A stretch of DNA of 34,925 nucleotides from Candidatus Woesearchaeota archaeon (GTDB taxonomy: Archaea; Nanobdellota; Nanobdellia; Woesearchaeales; CG1-02-33-12): positions 1 to 34,925 of the forward strand of contig JAGYOA010000004.1 in the NCBI GenBank assembly GCA_018399355.1. The letters run 5' to 3'. Below the pieces are notes generated by a model. It did no database searches. It was not told the DNA's origin and saw only the letters and a list, made by a program, of their open reading frames with translations. Of the stretch, positions 1 through 8,814 are shown in pieces. How positions within the stretch are numbered: position 1 is the first letter of the stretch; each line of letters begins with the position of its first letter. Both the position numbers and the translations under genes were made by a program.

Positions 1-1986
1 AAGAGAAGTATATTATGTTTAATATTAATTCTACTTGTTTTGCCTTTCTGTAATGCAGATGAGTCATGGATATATCAAAGCGAGAAGATGGTTATTGATT
101 TAGGAATATCTTCAACAATAAATATTATTCCTGAAAGCCCAAACTATTATGTTGATTATATAAAAGCAAAAATTTCTTTTTTTCCAGATGATGGATTTCA
201 GCAAAAATTGTTAAGTTTTCAATCAAACCCTGACTCAATGAAAAAAGAGGAGGTTATTGAGTTTAACTGGAAAGAGCCTTACAATGAAAAACTTAAATTT
301 TCTTTGGATTACAGTGTGCAAACAGAAAACAAAATAATGGAAATAAGAAAAAAGGTTGACTTCCCAATCGTCTCTTTAGATGGTAGATATTTTGGTTATA
401 CAGAGCCATCTGAAAATTTTGATATAAATAATGATATAGTTATGCTTGCATCTGAAATAGTGCAGGGTGAAGATGATTTGTATGTTGCAACGCATAAAAT
501 TGCCTCATGGGTAAGTGAAAATGTTGAATATGACTTGAAATATGGAAATACAACAGAAAAAGCATCGTGGGTTTTAAAAAATAAGAAAGGAACCTGTGAT
601 GAGATATCTGCCTTGTTTATATCATTGTGTAGGGCTGTTAAGATTCCTACAAGATATGTTTCAGGAATAGCATACTCAAACATTCCTGAAATAGAGGGTT
701 TTGGAAACCATGCATGGGCAGAAGTTTACTTTCCAGAATATGGATGGGTTCCTTTCGATGTTACATACAAGGAATTTGGGATGATAAACCCTACACATGT
801 AAAGATGAAAAGTTCTTTTGACTCAAGAGAATTATCCACAAGCTATGAATGGAAGGGAAGGAACTTTAAAATACAAACAGAATCTCTTGATGTAAATGCA
901 AATGTTGTGGATTATTCTGGGAAAAAGATGCCAATGGTGAATATTAAAACAAAATTTTTTGAGGATAACATAGGATTTGGCTCTTATAATATTATTGAGG
1001 CAAGTATTGAAAACTTAAGGAATTATTATATTCCTGTGAGGATATTCCTTTCTGCGCCTAATGAGATTTATGTTGAGCAGGAAAAAAGCAGAGGATTTAT
1101 TGTTAAGCCTTATGAAACAAAAAAGATATATTGGGTTTTAGAACTCACAGATGACTTAAAAAGAAATTATGTTTACACTATTCCTTTAAGTGTTTATGAC
1201 TCGATGAATTCTTCATCAACATCAACCTTTACCTCTAAGTCAAATAATTTAGTTATATCAAAAAAAGAGATTGAGGATGTTCTTGAAAGTATGATTGAAC
1301 AAGATAAAAAGGTTTATTCAAAAAATATTGAGCTTAGATGCAGCGCAGATAAAGAAGAGTATTATAGTGATGAAGAAAAAAAGGTAACCTGTTATGTAAA
1401 GAATACTGGAAATGTTATCCTTGAAAAAGTGGATGTTTGCTGCGATAAAATATGCAAAACAATCAATATGGGAATTGCTCAGGAAAAAACAGTGATTTTT
1501 TCAGATAAAGTCTATGAAATTGGAAGGCAGCAATCAAAAATAAACGCAAAAAGCAGTGATGTATCAAAAACAGAATATTTAAGGTATGATGTCCTTGATT
1601 ATCCAACTATTGAAATAATAAATATAACTTATCCAAAACAAGTTAAATACAGGCAAGAATATGAAATAAGTCTTTTTGTAAACAAAACATCTTATTCAAA
1701 TCCTAAAGAAGTAAATATTGAGTTAAAACAAAATAGATTTTCAAATGAATGGTTGATTGGTGAGATGAAAGAAGGCCAAATAATCAACATAAATCTCAAC
1801 TCAAAAACATTAAGGCAGGGAGAAAACAATTTTAATATAATCGCAAGCTTTAAAGACAACAAGGAAAATACATACAAAGAGGAAAGCAGCTTTTCAATAA
1901 ATCTTGAAAAACTAACATTTATTGAAAAAGTAGAATCCTTTTTTTATTCCATTGAAATTTGGCTGGATAACTTAATTAATAAATAG
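1..1986 (+). CDS. Secreted transglutaminase-like (cysteine protease fold) protein, 5' end outside window
   Basis: Catalytic triad context GTCDEISALFISLCRAVKIPTRYVSG ... NHAWAEVYFPEYGWVPFDVT. The frame stays open to base 1 and encodes KRSILCLILILLVLPFCNAD (signal-peptide core), so the TTG start at 40 is probably not the true start. Confidence 0.85.
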   Translation, partial: KRSILCLILILLVLPFCNADESWIYQSEKMVIDLGISSTINIIPESPNYYVDYIKAKISFFPDDGFQQKLLSFQSNPDSMKKEEVIEFNWKEPYNEKLKFSLDYSVQTENKIMEIRKKVDFPIVSLDGRYFGYTEPSENFDINNDIVMLASEIVQGEDDLYVATHKIASWVSENVEYDLKYGNTTEKASWVLKNKKGTCDEISALFISLCRAVKIPTRYVSGIAYSNIPEIEGFGNHAWAEVYFPEYGWVPFDVTYKEFGMINPTHVKMKSSFDSRELSTSYEWKGRNFKIQTESLDVNANVVDYSGKKMPMVNIKTKFFEDNIGFGSYNIIEASIENLRNYYIPVRIFLSAPNEIYVEQEKSRGFIVKPYETKKIYWVLELTDDLKRNYVYTIPLSVYDSMNSSSTSTFTSKSNNLVISKKEIEDVLESMIEQDKKVYSKNIELRCSADKEEYYSDEEKKVTCYVKNTGNVILEKVDVCCDKICKTINMGIAQEKTVIFSDKVYEIGRQQSKINAKSSDVSKTEYLRYDVLDYPTIEIINITYPKQVKYRQEYEISLFVNKTSYSNPKEVNIELKQNRFSNEWLIGEMKEGQIININLNSKTLRQGENNFNIIASFKDNKENTYKEESSFSINLEKLTFIEKVESFFYSIEIWLDNLINK

Positions 1987-2439
1987 TTTTAAGGCAAGCG
2001 CAACAAGCAAAAACCAAAAATAACTGAAGAATATTTTCTTGAAAACAAAAAAGATATTGTTTTTTATTAATTTAGATGCAAAAACAGAGCCAATTGGAAA
2101 TCCGTAAAGAAAGATTAAGGAAGCCACTAAAAGGAAAGTGTTTGTGTTTTTTGAGCTAAAGAAAAAAACAAACCCAAGAAGAAAATATATGATTTCTTTT
2201 TTTATGTTTATCTCCATCAGTAGTATTAAGACAGCATAAGCAAAAAGTTTCATATAAACATTAACATTAAACATCTTAAGTAAGGCTATAAGGATAATCA
2301 AAAGTATTATCTTCTGCATCAAAACAAAGTATTTTTTTCCTGGCTTAAGCTCTTCTTTTGCTGAAAATGCCAAAATAACGCCAAAGAAAAGCCCAAGAAA
2401 GCAGACAATTAAGGTTAAAGAATAATTTAAGAGTTCCAT
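1972..2439 (-). CDS. Multi-pass membrane protein, unknown function
   Basis: 155 aa, strongly hydrophobic with several TM segments; convergent with and slightly overlapping the transglutaminase gene. Confidence 0.6.
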   Translation of the reverse strand: MELLNYSLTLIVCFLGLFFGVILAFSAKEELKPGKKYFVLMQKIILLIILIALLKMFNVNVYMKLFAYAVLILLMEINIKKEIIYFLLGFVFFFSSKNTNTFLLVASLIFLYGFPIGSVFASKLIKNNIFFVFKKIFFSYFWFLLVALALKLFIN

Positions 2440-2476
2440 TTAATTTGAAAAATATAGATAATATAAAAAGATATTG

Positions 2477-2728
2477 CTATTTCCACTCGCTGTGGCCAAA
2501 CTGAATCAAAAGGTCTACTTTAAGATCTTTTAGTTGAGTAGGAATATCACAAGCTCCAAAACATGAACCGCCCCATATTAAAACCTGGGCCTTAGTTTTC
2601 TTCTCTATTTCATGCTGTATGTTTTTTGCTTCTGGCTTTAATCCGTCTGCAAGCTGTATGCAGACTAGTTTGGCCTTTTCTTTTTTTATCTTTTCAACGA
2701 CCTTGTCAATCTCTAAATCATAATCCAT
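2477..2728 (-). CDS. Truncated Dph2-like protein (N-terminal domain only)
   Basis: 83 aa with QLADGLKPEA...GGSCFGACDIP...DLLIQFGHSE, matching the first domain of archaeal Dph2 (diphthamide synthesis); stops directly after the GHSE motif. Confidence 0.65.
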   Translation of the reverse strand: MDYDLEIDKVVEKIKKEKAKLVCIQLADGLKPEAKNIQHEIEKKTKAQVLIWGGSCFGACDIPTQLKDLKVDLLIQFGHSEWK

Positions 2729-2750
2729 AAAACAAAAAAACAGAATTCAG

Positions 2751-2757
2751 TATAAAA
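2751..2757 (-). promoter_or_regulatory. Candidate TATA box for the Dph2-like ORF
   Basis: TTTTATA on the minus strand, about 23-29 bp upstream of the ATG at 2728, the usual spacing for a leaderless archaeal transcript. Confidence 0.4.
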
Positions 2758-2767
2758 GCCTTTCTAA

Positions 2768-3409
2768 TTATTTATTATTTAATATTTTGTCCATTAATTT
2801 ATAAATCTTGTCTGCATCGTTTTTTGGTATAAGCTGGCAATTTTCATAAATCCTGTTTTTGATTTCTTCTGCTTTTTTAGAATTATTTTTTATTCCTTTT
2901 AAACAGTTTATATAATCTAGAATTTTGTCAATTGATTTAGAATGACTGTACTCAATAAAATAAGTGCTGACCATATCTTTAAGAAGAGGTAACTGATTTA
3001 AAAGAAATTTTGTTTTTTCAACATCTTTCCCCAATCCTTTGTAACAAGTTATAACATTGGAAAAGCTTTTCATAGATATTTCCATCCATTCATGGTCATT
3101 TTCTTTAACTGCCATATCAAAACAGAGTTTTCCAAAGAAATCAAATGTCACTGCTGCCCCTGATCTGTGATTTTTTATATAGTCATCTGAATAGAATACT
3201 TCTTCTCTTACTGAATCCTTGTCTATCTTTTTATAGATTGTTGATTTATTTAAGAGTTCTATTCTTTCCGCAAGAAAATCTCCTATAGTATAATCTTTTT
3301 CTAGATTAGATTTTAAAAGATTAACTGGAAAACGTTTTTGTAAAACTATTTTTTCCAGACGCGTGATGTATAATTTATGTTTTTCAGGAGTTATATTTAT
3401 GTATTCCAT
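2768..3409 (-). CDS. Hypothetical protein, paralogue of the next gene
   Basis: 213 aa; shares EKDYTIGDFLAERIELLNK with the adjacent ORF. Confidence 0.65.
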   Translation of the reverse strand: MEYINITPEKHKLYITRLEKIVLQKRFPVNLLKSNLEKDYTIGDFLAERIELLNKSTIYKKIDKDSVREEVFYSDDYIKNHRSGAAVTFDFFGKLCFDMAVKENDHEWMEISMKSFSNVITCYKGLGKDVEKTKFLLNQLPLLKDMVSTYFIEYSHSKSIDKILDYINCLKGIKNNSKKAEEIKNRIYENCQLIPKNDADKIYKLMDKILNNK

Positions 3410-3412
3410 ATT

Positions 3413-4198
3413 CTAAAAGATATTTTCAATCGCGGATTTTATCTTGCTTTGGTCTAATTCCAAAAATTTTGAATTTGTATACACTTCTTTTGTTGTCTGC
3501 TGAACTTTTTTAGAATTAACATCTAACCCTTGTTTTTTATAATCTCTTATATGATTTATTCCGCACAAAACATACTCTGTCAGTATCCTATTCTGCATTT
3601 CTTTAGAATTAATGTCTTTGTTTTCTTCTGCATATTTATTGATAATATCAATCCAGTCTAATGGATGGTATAAAAAATAAGGAAGAGTAATCTCATTTTC
3701 ATCTGTTTTTTTTATCAAGGAATCAATTTTTTTTTCATGGTTAAAGTAATCAAAAAGCATTTCCTGAAAGATAGGGATATTATCTGAAATCATTTTATAT
3801 TCTTTTGACCGATTGTTTTTTATCTTTTCTTCACATTTGCTAGCATATAAAAAACATTTTTTGATTAAATCAGAATATCTCTTATCTTGAAATTTTCCTG
3901 ATAAAGCAAGAGATTTTTGACCAGCATTTCTGTATCTTATTGATGCATATCCAGGCTTTTCTTTATTTTTGTTATTTGCCATATCTATATCCTTCATAAT
4001 TTCCTGATTGTGTTTTTCTAAAGAAATATTTGGGTTATTCACAATCTCAATTGTTTCTGCAAGAAAATCTCCTATAGTATAATCCTCTTCCAGCTTAAAT
4101 CTTAAAAGATTGGATGAATATCCTTTTTTTATTGCTATCTCTTCTAAATTTTTTATATCTGATTTCTGCTTCTCAGTATTTGTATTTTCATATTTCAT
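3413..4198 (-). CDS. Hypothetical protein, paralogue of the 2768-3409 gene
   Basis: Shares EEDYTIGDFLAETIEIVNN. Alignment of MKYENTNTEKQ with MEYINITPEKH supports the ATG at 4198 rather than the track start at 4216. Confidence 0.65.
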   Translation of the reverse strand: MKYENTNTEKQKSDIKNLEEIAIKKGYSSNLLRFKLEEDYTIGDFLAETIEIVNNPNISLEKHNQEIMKDIDMANNKNKEKPGYASIRYRNAGQKSLALSGKFQDKRYSDLIKKCFLYASKCEEKIKNNRSKEYKMISDNIPIFQEMLFDYFNHEKKIDSLIKKTDENEITLPYFLYHPLDWIDIINKYAEENKDINSKEMQNRILTEYVLCGINHIRDYKKQGLDVNSKKVQQTTKEVYTNSKFLELDQSKIKSAIENIF

Positions 4199-4212
4199 TT
4201 TTCTTAAAAATA

Positions 4213-4764
4213 TCATTCTTTGTTTTTTATGTTTGTTTTAACATAAACAGTATAAATCCCTTCACCTTTTTTAGTTACTGAAGCCATGAAAAGCAATGCA
4301 TCCTTTTTGTTGTATTTTAATGCAGATGCAACTCCTTTGATTTTATTTTCAATTCCATAGTTTGCACATGAAGCAAAATCAGGAGTTTCATCGCTTTTGA
4401 TTTCAAGTTTTAAGAATGCATAATCAAATCCATCAACAAAGCAAAGAGTCTGTCCATCTACTTTTTTTTCATATCCTTCCCATACTCCTATTTTAACATA
4501 ATTTGGCATTTGCTCATGAAAATTAAGGTTTATTTCATCGCTTAATTCTTGGTATGGATTTTCTGATTCCTCATTTACTTTTGCATTTTCAGTGATTTTA
4601 ACAGAAGGAGATATGTTGTCATTGACCTTTTCTTCTATTGTTCCCTGCTGTGCGAAGACTCCTGTGCTGAGAACAGCACTGACTAAAATAGTACCTCCTG
4701 CTATATAGGCTGCTTTCTTTATGTCTGACATCATGCTTTTATATTTTTCAATCATTTTAATCAT
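4213..4764 (-). CDS. Secreted or membrane-anchored hypothetical protein
   Basis: 183 aa; N-terminal hydrophobic segment AAYIAGGTILVSAVLSTGVFAQQ resembles a Sec signal peptide or anchor. Confidence 0.55.
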   Translation of the reverse strand: MIKMIEKYKSMMSDIKKAAYIAGGTILVSAVLSTGVFAQQGTIEEKVNDNISPSVKITENAKVNEESENPYQELSDEINLNFHEQMPNYVKIGVWEGYEKKVDGQTLCFVDGFDYAFLKLEIKSDETPDFASCANYGIENKIKGVASALKYNKKDALLFMASVTKKGEGIYTVYVKTNIKNKE

Positions 4765-4806
4765 CTGTAAATTCGCAATCCAATTAAAAAAGAATAAAAA
4801 TTAAAT

Positions 4807-5031
4807 TTAATCTGAATGTGGTCTTTCTTTATTATAACCTTCATTAATCTCTTTAGCGTTATATATGGAACTGTTAGTATTATATATGTCTCCTTCTGGA
4901 CCTGTAACAAATTCATGTTTCCCTGAAGTTTTACTAGGAATCTTTTTACTCATGTTTAAACAATGCTCATCTTCCTCGGTAAAAACAAGGTCTATTGAAT
5001 CTGTTTTTTTAATTTCTTTTTTATTTTCCAT
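4807..5031 (-). CDS. Small hydrophilic hypothetical protein
   Basis: 74 aa; preceded by the SD-like GGAGGGATAAATATG on the minus strand. Confidence 0.45.
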   Translation of the reverse strand: MENKKEIKKTDSIDLVFTEEDEHCLNMSKKIPSKTSGKHEFVTGPEGDIYNTNSSIYNAKEINEGYNKERPHSD

Positions 5032-5191
5032 ATTTATCCCTCCACTGTTTTTTAATCCCAGAACAAGCCCGGGATTTTACTGAGCTAAAGCAATTATAAA
5101 TATTTATCGCTCAGTTAATTTAATAAGTAAAAGGAAATACTAGTATTTAAATCTTTCTATTTTGTTGTTACATATAAGTAGTAAAATAGAA

Positions 5192-5545
5192 TTATAACTT
5201 TATTTTTTTGATTTTTTTCTCTTTATTGTAAGGAAATCTCATGTATTTTTTGCATTCAAGGCAGTAATAAACAACCTTGCCATCTTTCAGCCTTACCCTG
5301 CAGTTTAGATTAGGCATAAGAAACTTATAACAGTGCTTGCAGAACTGCTTTTGTAATCTAGAAGGAATTCTAACCTTATACTTCATGGCTATCTTTCTTG
5401 CGAGCTCAACATACCTATTTGCAAGAATTTTATTTTTTTTGAAAACCTCATTGGCCTCATTAAAAAGAGTCTCAATCCTTTCAAGGGCTATCTTCTTTTG
5501 GCCTGAACTTTTCTCTTTATAACTCCTCATATGCCTTAAAAACAC
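5192..5545 (-). CDS. rnp4: Ribonuclease P protein component 4 (Rpr2/Rpp21 family)
   Basis: ANRYVELARKIAMKYKVRIP + zinc ribbon FCKHCYKFLMPNLNCRVR...YYCLECKK. Confidence 0.88.
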   Translation of the reverse strand: MFLRHMRSYKEKSSGQKKIALERIETLFNEANEVFKKNKILANRYVELARKIAMKYKVRIPSRLQKQFCKHCYKFLMPNLNCRVRLKDGKVVYYCLECKKYMRFPYNKEKKIKKIKL

Positions 5546-5606
5546 TTAAGGATATATTAAGCTTTTGTTATATACCTCCTCAAATTAATTAATAATTTTA
5601 CAAAGA

Positions 5607-5614
5607 TTTATATA
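5607..5614 (+). promoter_or_regulatory. TATA box for the 124-aa ORF
   Basis: TTTATATA 24-31 bp upstream of the ATG at 5638. Confidence 0.45.
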
Positions 5615-5637
5615 GATTATAAAATGATTGTAATCAT

Positions 5638-6012
5638 ATGAAACTAAGATGGATAATAGGGGTTATTATTGTTTCTTTTATTGTTCTTGGATTTGTGATT
5701 AGAGTTTTTCCTCCTTTGGTAGGTTGCACTGCGATGGGTTGCCCTTGTGGAAATATCTCTGGTGAAAGACCCTGCAATAGTTGTTCATTCTCTGAACCTA
5801 TTTTTACGACAGGTATATTAAATATTATGCAACAATGTAAGACACAGGAGATAATCACTTGTGAAGATGGTGTTCAAGTTGATTCAAGAATAGATTTAGA
5901 GAACAAACAATGCAGGACTGAATGTTACCTCTTTTGGTTTAAAATAAGGAATATTGGCAAAAGTTCTGAAGAAGAAACTATTATTAGTAGTAAAAATAAT
6001 ATCCATTCTTGA
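5638..6012 (+). CDS. Membrane-anchored Cys-rich hypothetical protein
   Basis: N-terminal TM KLRWIIGVIIVSFIVLGFVIRVF, then an extracytoplasmic Cys-rich segment; TATA box at leaderless spacing. Confidence 0.55.
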   Translation: MKLRWIIGVIIVSFIVLGFVIRVFPPLVGCTAMGCPCGNISGERPCNSCSFSEPIFTTGILNIMQQCKTQEIITCEDGVQVDSRIDLENKQCRTECYLFWFKIRNIGKSSEEETIISSKNNIHS

Positions 6013-6022
6013 TTAATTGATT

Positions 6023-7696
6023 CTAAATACCTCTCTTTGTATATTTTGTGTGCAGAAGTTCCTCGGCCTTCTCACTCAAAGGCCTTCCTAAATATTCCTT
6101 GTACAAAAGCTTTATTGCAGGGTTTTCATAGGAGCGTCTTATTATCTTGTTTTCATCATTGACATAAAGGGCCTGCATTCTTTTTTTGATAATTTCTTTA
6201 GTTGTAGGAATCGGCTGGCCTCCTCCTCCAATGCATCCGCCGGGGCAGGACATAACTTCAATAAAGTCATACTTGCACTCTCCTTTTTTTATCTGCTCAA
6301 GAAGCTCTTTTGCATAATGCAATCCATTAACAACAACAAAGGTTAAATCATGGCCATTAATCATTATATTCCCTTCCTTAACATTTTTTAATCCCCTTAT
6401 CTGATTGAACTCAAGGATTTCTAAATCCTTTCCTGTTTCCAGCTCGTAAGCAGTCCTCAATGCCGCTTCTGTTACTCCTCCTGTTGCTCCAAAAAGAGTC
6501 GCGGCTCCTGATGAAATTCCTAAAGGAGCGTCAAAATTATCCTCCTTTAAATTATTAAAGTTTATTCTGTGATTTTTTATCATCCTGGCAAGTTCTCTTG
6601 TTGTTAATACATAATCAACATCTTTGTTTAGTTCTTTTCTCTGTGCTTCAAATTTCTTTGCAGTGCAGGGCATTATACTTACAACAACTGCATTTTTCTT
6701 TTTTATCCTGCTGTTTTCAATATAGTAATTTTTTAAAACTGCCCCAAACATCTCATGAGGGCTCTTGCATGTGGAAACATGATTTAATAATTCTGGATAG
6801 AAATGCTCTATGTATTTTATCCATGCAGGGCAGCATGAGGTTATCATTGGCAGGTTTTTATTTTTTTTAACCCTTTCAACAAGCTCTGTTGCCTCTTCCA
6901 TTATTGTTAAATCAGCCCCAAACTGGGTGTCAAATACTTCTTTAAAACCGAGTTTTCTTAATGCAGACACCATCTTTCCTGTAACTAAAGTTCCTGGTTC
7001 TAATCCAAATTCCTCTCCTAATGAAGCCCTAACAGCAGGGGCTGTCTGGACAAAAACATGCTTGTTTTTCAATGCCTTTTCAACATCTTTTATTGAGTCT
7101 TTCTCATATATTGCATTTACAGGGCAAGCCAAAATACATTGCCCGCAATGAATGCAGACAGAATCATCTATTCTTCCCTCAAAAGCAGGTGTTATTTTCG
7201 TGTGGTATGAACGATATGCAAAGTCAATTGCGTTTACGTTTTGCATCTCACATGCCTGAATGCACTTTCCGCATAAAATGCATTTGTTGTCATCCCTTGC
7301 TATTCCTATTCCTTCATTAGGATTGTGTATCTTTCCTATTGTTGAGAACCTTGTTTGCCTAACTCCTACATCCTTGGCAAGAACGCAAAGCTCATGTTTT
7401 TTTGTTTGTGTAAGATGTTCTTTGTGCTCTGAAATCAAAAGCTCTGTGTTGATTTTCCTTGCTTTTAAAACGCGCTGTGATTCTGTGTCAATAACCATTC
7501 TTTCTTTGACTTTTGTTGAGCATGAAGGCATCATTTTTCCATTAACTTCTACAAGGCAGACGCGGCAAACTGATTTTGGATGAAATCTCTCGCTGTAGCA
7601 TAGAGTTGGAATTTTTATTCCTTGTTTTTTTGCAACCTGAAGTATTGTCTGCTCTTCTTCGCACTTTATTTTTTTTCCATTAAGGGTTATTTTCAT
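6023..7696 (-). CDS. hydA: [FeFe]-hydrogenase catalytic subunit (NuoG-like N-terminus + H-cluster domain)
   Basis: H-cluster motifs TSCCPAW...STCKSPHEMFG (L1), MPCTAKKFEAQ (L2), EVMSCPGGCIGGGGQP (L3); N-terminal 2Fe-2S ferredoxin domain; CILCGKCIQAC and CIHCGQCILACP 2[4Fe-4S] domain. Confidence 0.95.
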   Translation of the reverse strand: MKITLNGKKIKCEEEQTILQVAKKQGIKIPTLCYSERFHPKSVCRVCLVEVNGKMMPSCSTKVKERMVIDTESQRVLKARKINTELLISEHKEHLTQTKKHELCVLAKDVGVRQTRFSTIGKIHNPNEGIGIARDDNKCILCGKCIQACEMQNVNAIDFAYRSYHTKITPAFEGRIDDSVCIHCGQCILACPVNAIYEKDSIKDVEKALKNKHVFVQTAPAVRASLGEEFGLEPGTLVTGKMVSALRKLGFKEVFDTQFGADLTIMEEATELVERVKKNKNLPMITSCCPAWIKYIEHFYPELLNHVSTCKSPHEMFGAVLKNYYIENSRIKKKNAVVVSIMPCTAKKFEAQRKELNKDVDYVLTTRELARMIKNHRINFNNLKEDNFDAPLGISSGAATLFGATGGVTEAALRTAYELETGKDLEILEFNQIRGLKNVKEGNIMINGHDLTFVVVNGLHYAKELLEQIKKGECKYDFIEVMSCPGGCIGGGGQPIPTTKEIIKKRMQALYVNDENKIIRRSYENPAIKLLYKEYLGRPLSEKAEELLHTKYTKRGI

Positions 7697-8814
7697 TTTA
7701 ATTTTTCCTGAAACTCATTTTTAAAATACTTAAACTCTTTCATAATATGGTTTACAGAGGACTGGCCAAGCCCGCATAATGAAGTATCTCCTATAACACC
7801 GCATAATTCCTCTAAAAGCTTGAGATCTTTTCTTTTTGCTTTGCCTAATGAAATTTTCTGCAGCAGCTCAAGAACCCTTATATTTCCTTCCCTGCATGGA
7901 GTGCATTGCCCGCAGCTCTCAAACTCAAAGAATTTTGAGATTATTGCTGAGATATCAAGAATGTTTCTTGTCTCATCAACAAGAATTAATGATGACGCCA
8001 GCATAGCTCCTTTTTTTCTTATCGGCTCACAGTCAAGTATTAAGTTTTCATCATAGGGAATGCATCCGCCATAGCATCCAAAGTAAATTGCCTTTATTTT
8101 GTTTTTTGGTCTTGCCATTTGAATTGCTTTTTTTAATGGAATTCCAAGAGGAAGCTCGTAAACTCCTGGCTTTCGAACATCACCTGAAATGCAAAAGAGT
8201 CTCCAGTTATCATTCCAGTTCTTGTCAGTGAAAATTAAGGGAAGGTTTGCAAGGGTTTCAACATTATCAACCAAAGTAGGCATTGCAAAAAGCCCTTTTC
8301 TTGATGGAAAGGGGGGTTTTATCCTTGGATTTCCCCTTTTGCCCTCTATTGATTCTATGATTGCTGTCTCATCACCGCAGACATATGCTCCTCCCCCTAT
8401 TATTATATGAAAATTAAAGGTTATGTTAATCTTTTTCATTGCTTTTTTTGCAGCTTGAATTGCTTTCTCTATGTTTGGCTTTAGATAAGAATACTGGCCC
8501 CTAAGATAGATATACCCTTCTTCTGAGTTTATTGCCCTTGCAGCAATGAGCATTCCTTCTATTACATTTAAAGGGTTTTTTTTAAGAATAAATCTGTCTT
8601 TAAAGGTTCCGGGCTCGCCCTCATCTGCATTGCATATTATGTATTTTTTTACTCCTTCTCTTGACATTGTCATTTCTATTTTTTCACCAGTTGGAAAATT
8701 AGAGCCTCCTCTTCCTTTAAGTTCTGATTTTTTTATTTTCTCTTTGATTTCCTCTGGACTCATCTGCATTGCTTTTCTCAGCCCATTAAACCTTGTTTTT
8801 CTTAATATTTTCAT
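7693..8814 (-). CDS. hydB: NuoF-like NADH/FMN-binding subunit of [FeFe]-hydrogenase
   Basis: GRGGSNFPTG, NADEGEPGTFKDR, GGGAYVCGDETAI, ESCGQCTPCREG...LCGLGQ; 4-bp overlaps with both neighbours. Confidence 0.93.
   Translation of the reverse strand: MKILRKTRFNGLRKAMQMSPEEIKEKIKKSELKGRGGSNFPTGEKIEMTMSREGVKKYIICNADEGEPGTFKDRFILKKNPLNVIEGMLIAARAINSEEGYIYLRGQYSYLKPNIEKAIQAAKKAMKKINITFNFHIIIGGGAYVCGDETAIIESIEGKRGNPRIKPPFPSRKGLFAMPTLVDNVETLANLPLIFTDKNWNDNWRLFCISGDVRKPGVYELPLGIPLKKAIQMARPKNKIKAIYFGCYGGCIPYDENLILDCEPIRKKGAMLASSLILVDETRNILDISAIISKFFEFESCGQCTPCREGNIRVLELLQKISLGKAKRKDLKLLEELCGVIGDTSLCGLGQSSVNHIMKEFKYFKNEFQEKLK

Noticed and set aside
6598-7583. Plus-strand ORFs of 82-113 aa inside hydA
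   Set aside because: Antisense to a well-supported [FeFe]-hydrogenase gene; shadow ORFs from codon bias.
8281-8345. ORB-like string TGATGGAAAGGGGGGTTTTATCC in hydB
   Set aside because: Lies in conserved coding sequence (KPPFPSRKG) and lacks the TTCCA dyad half.
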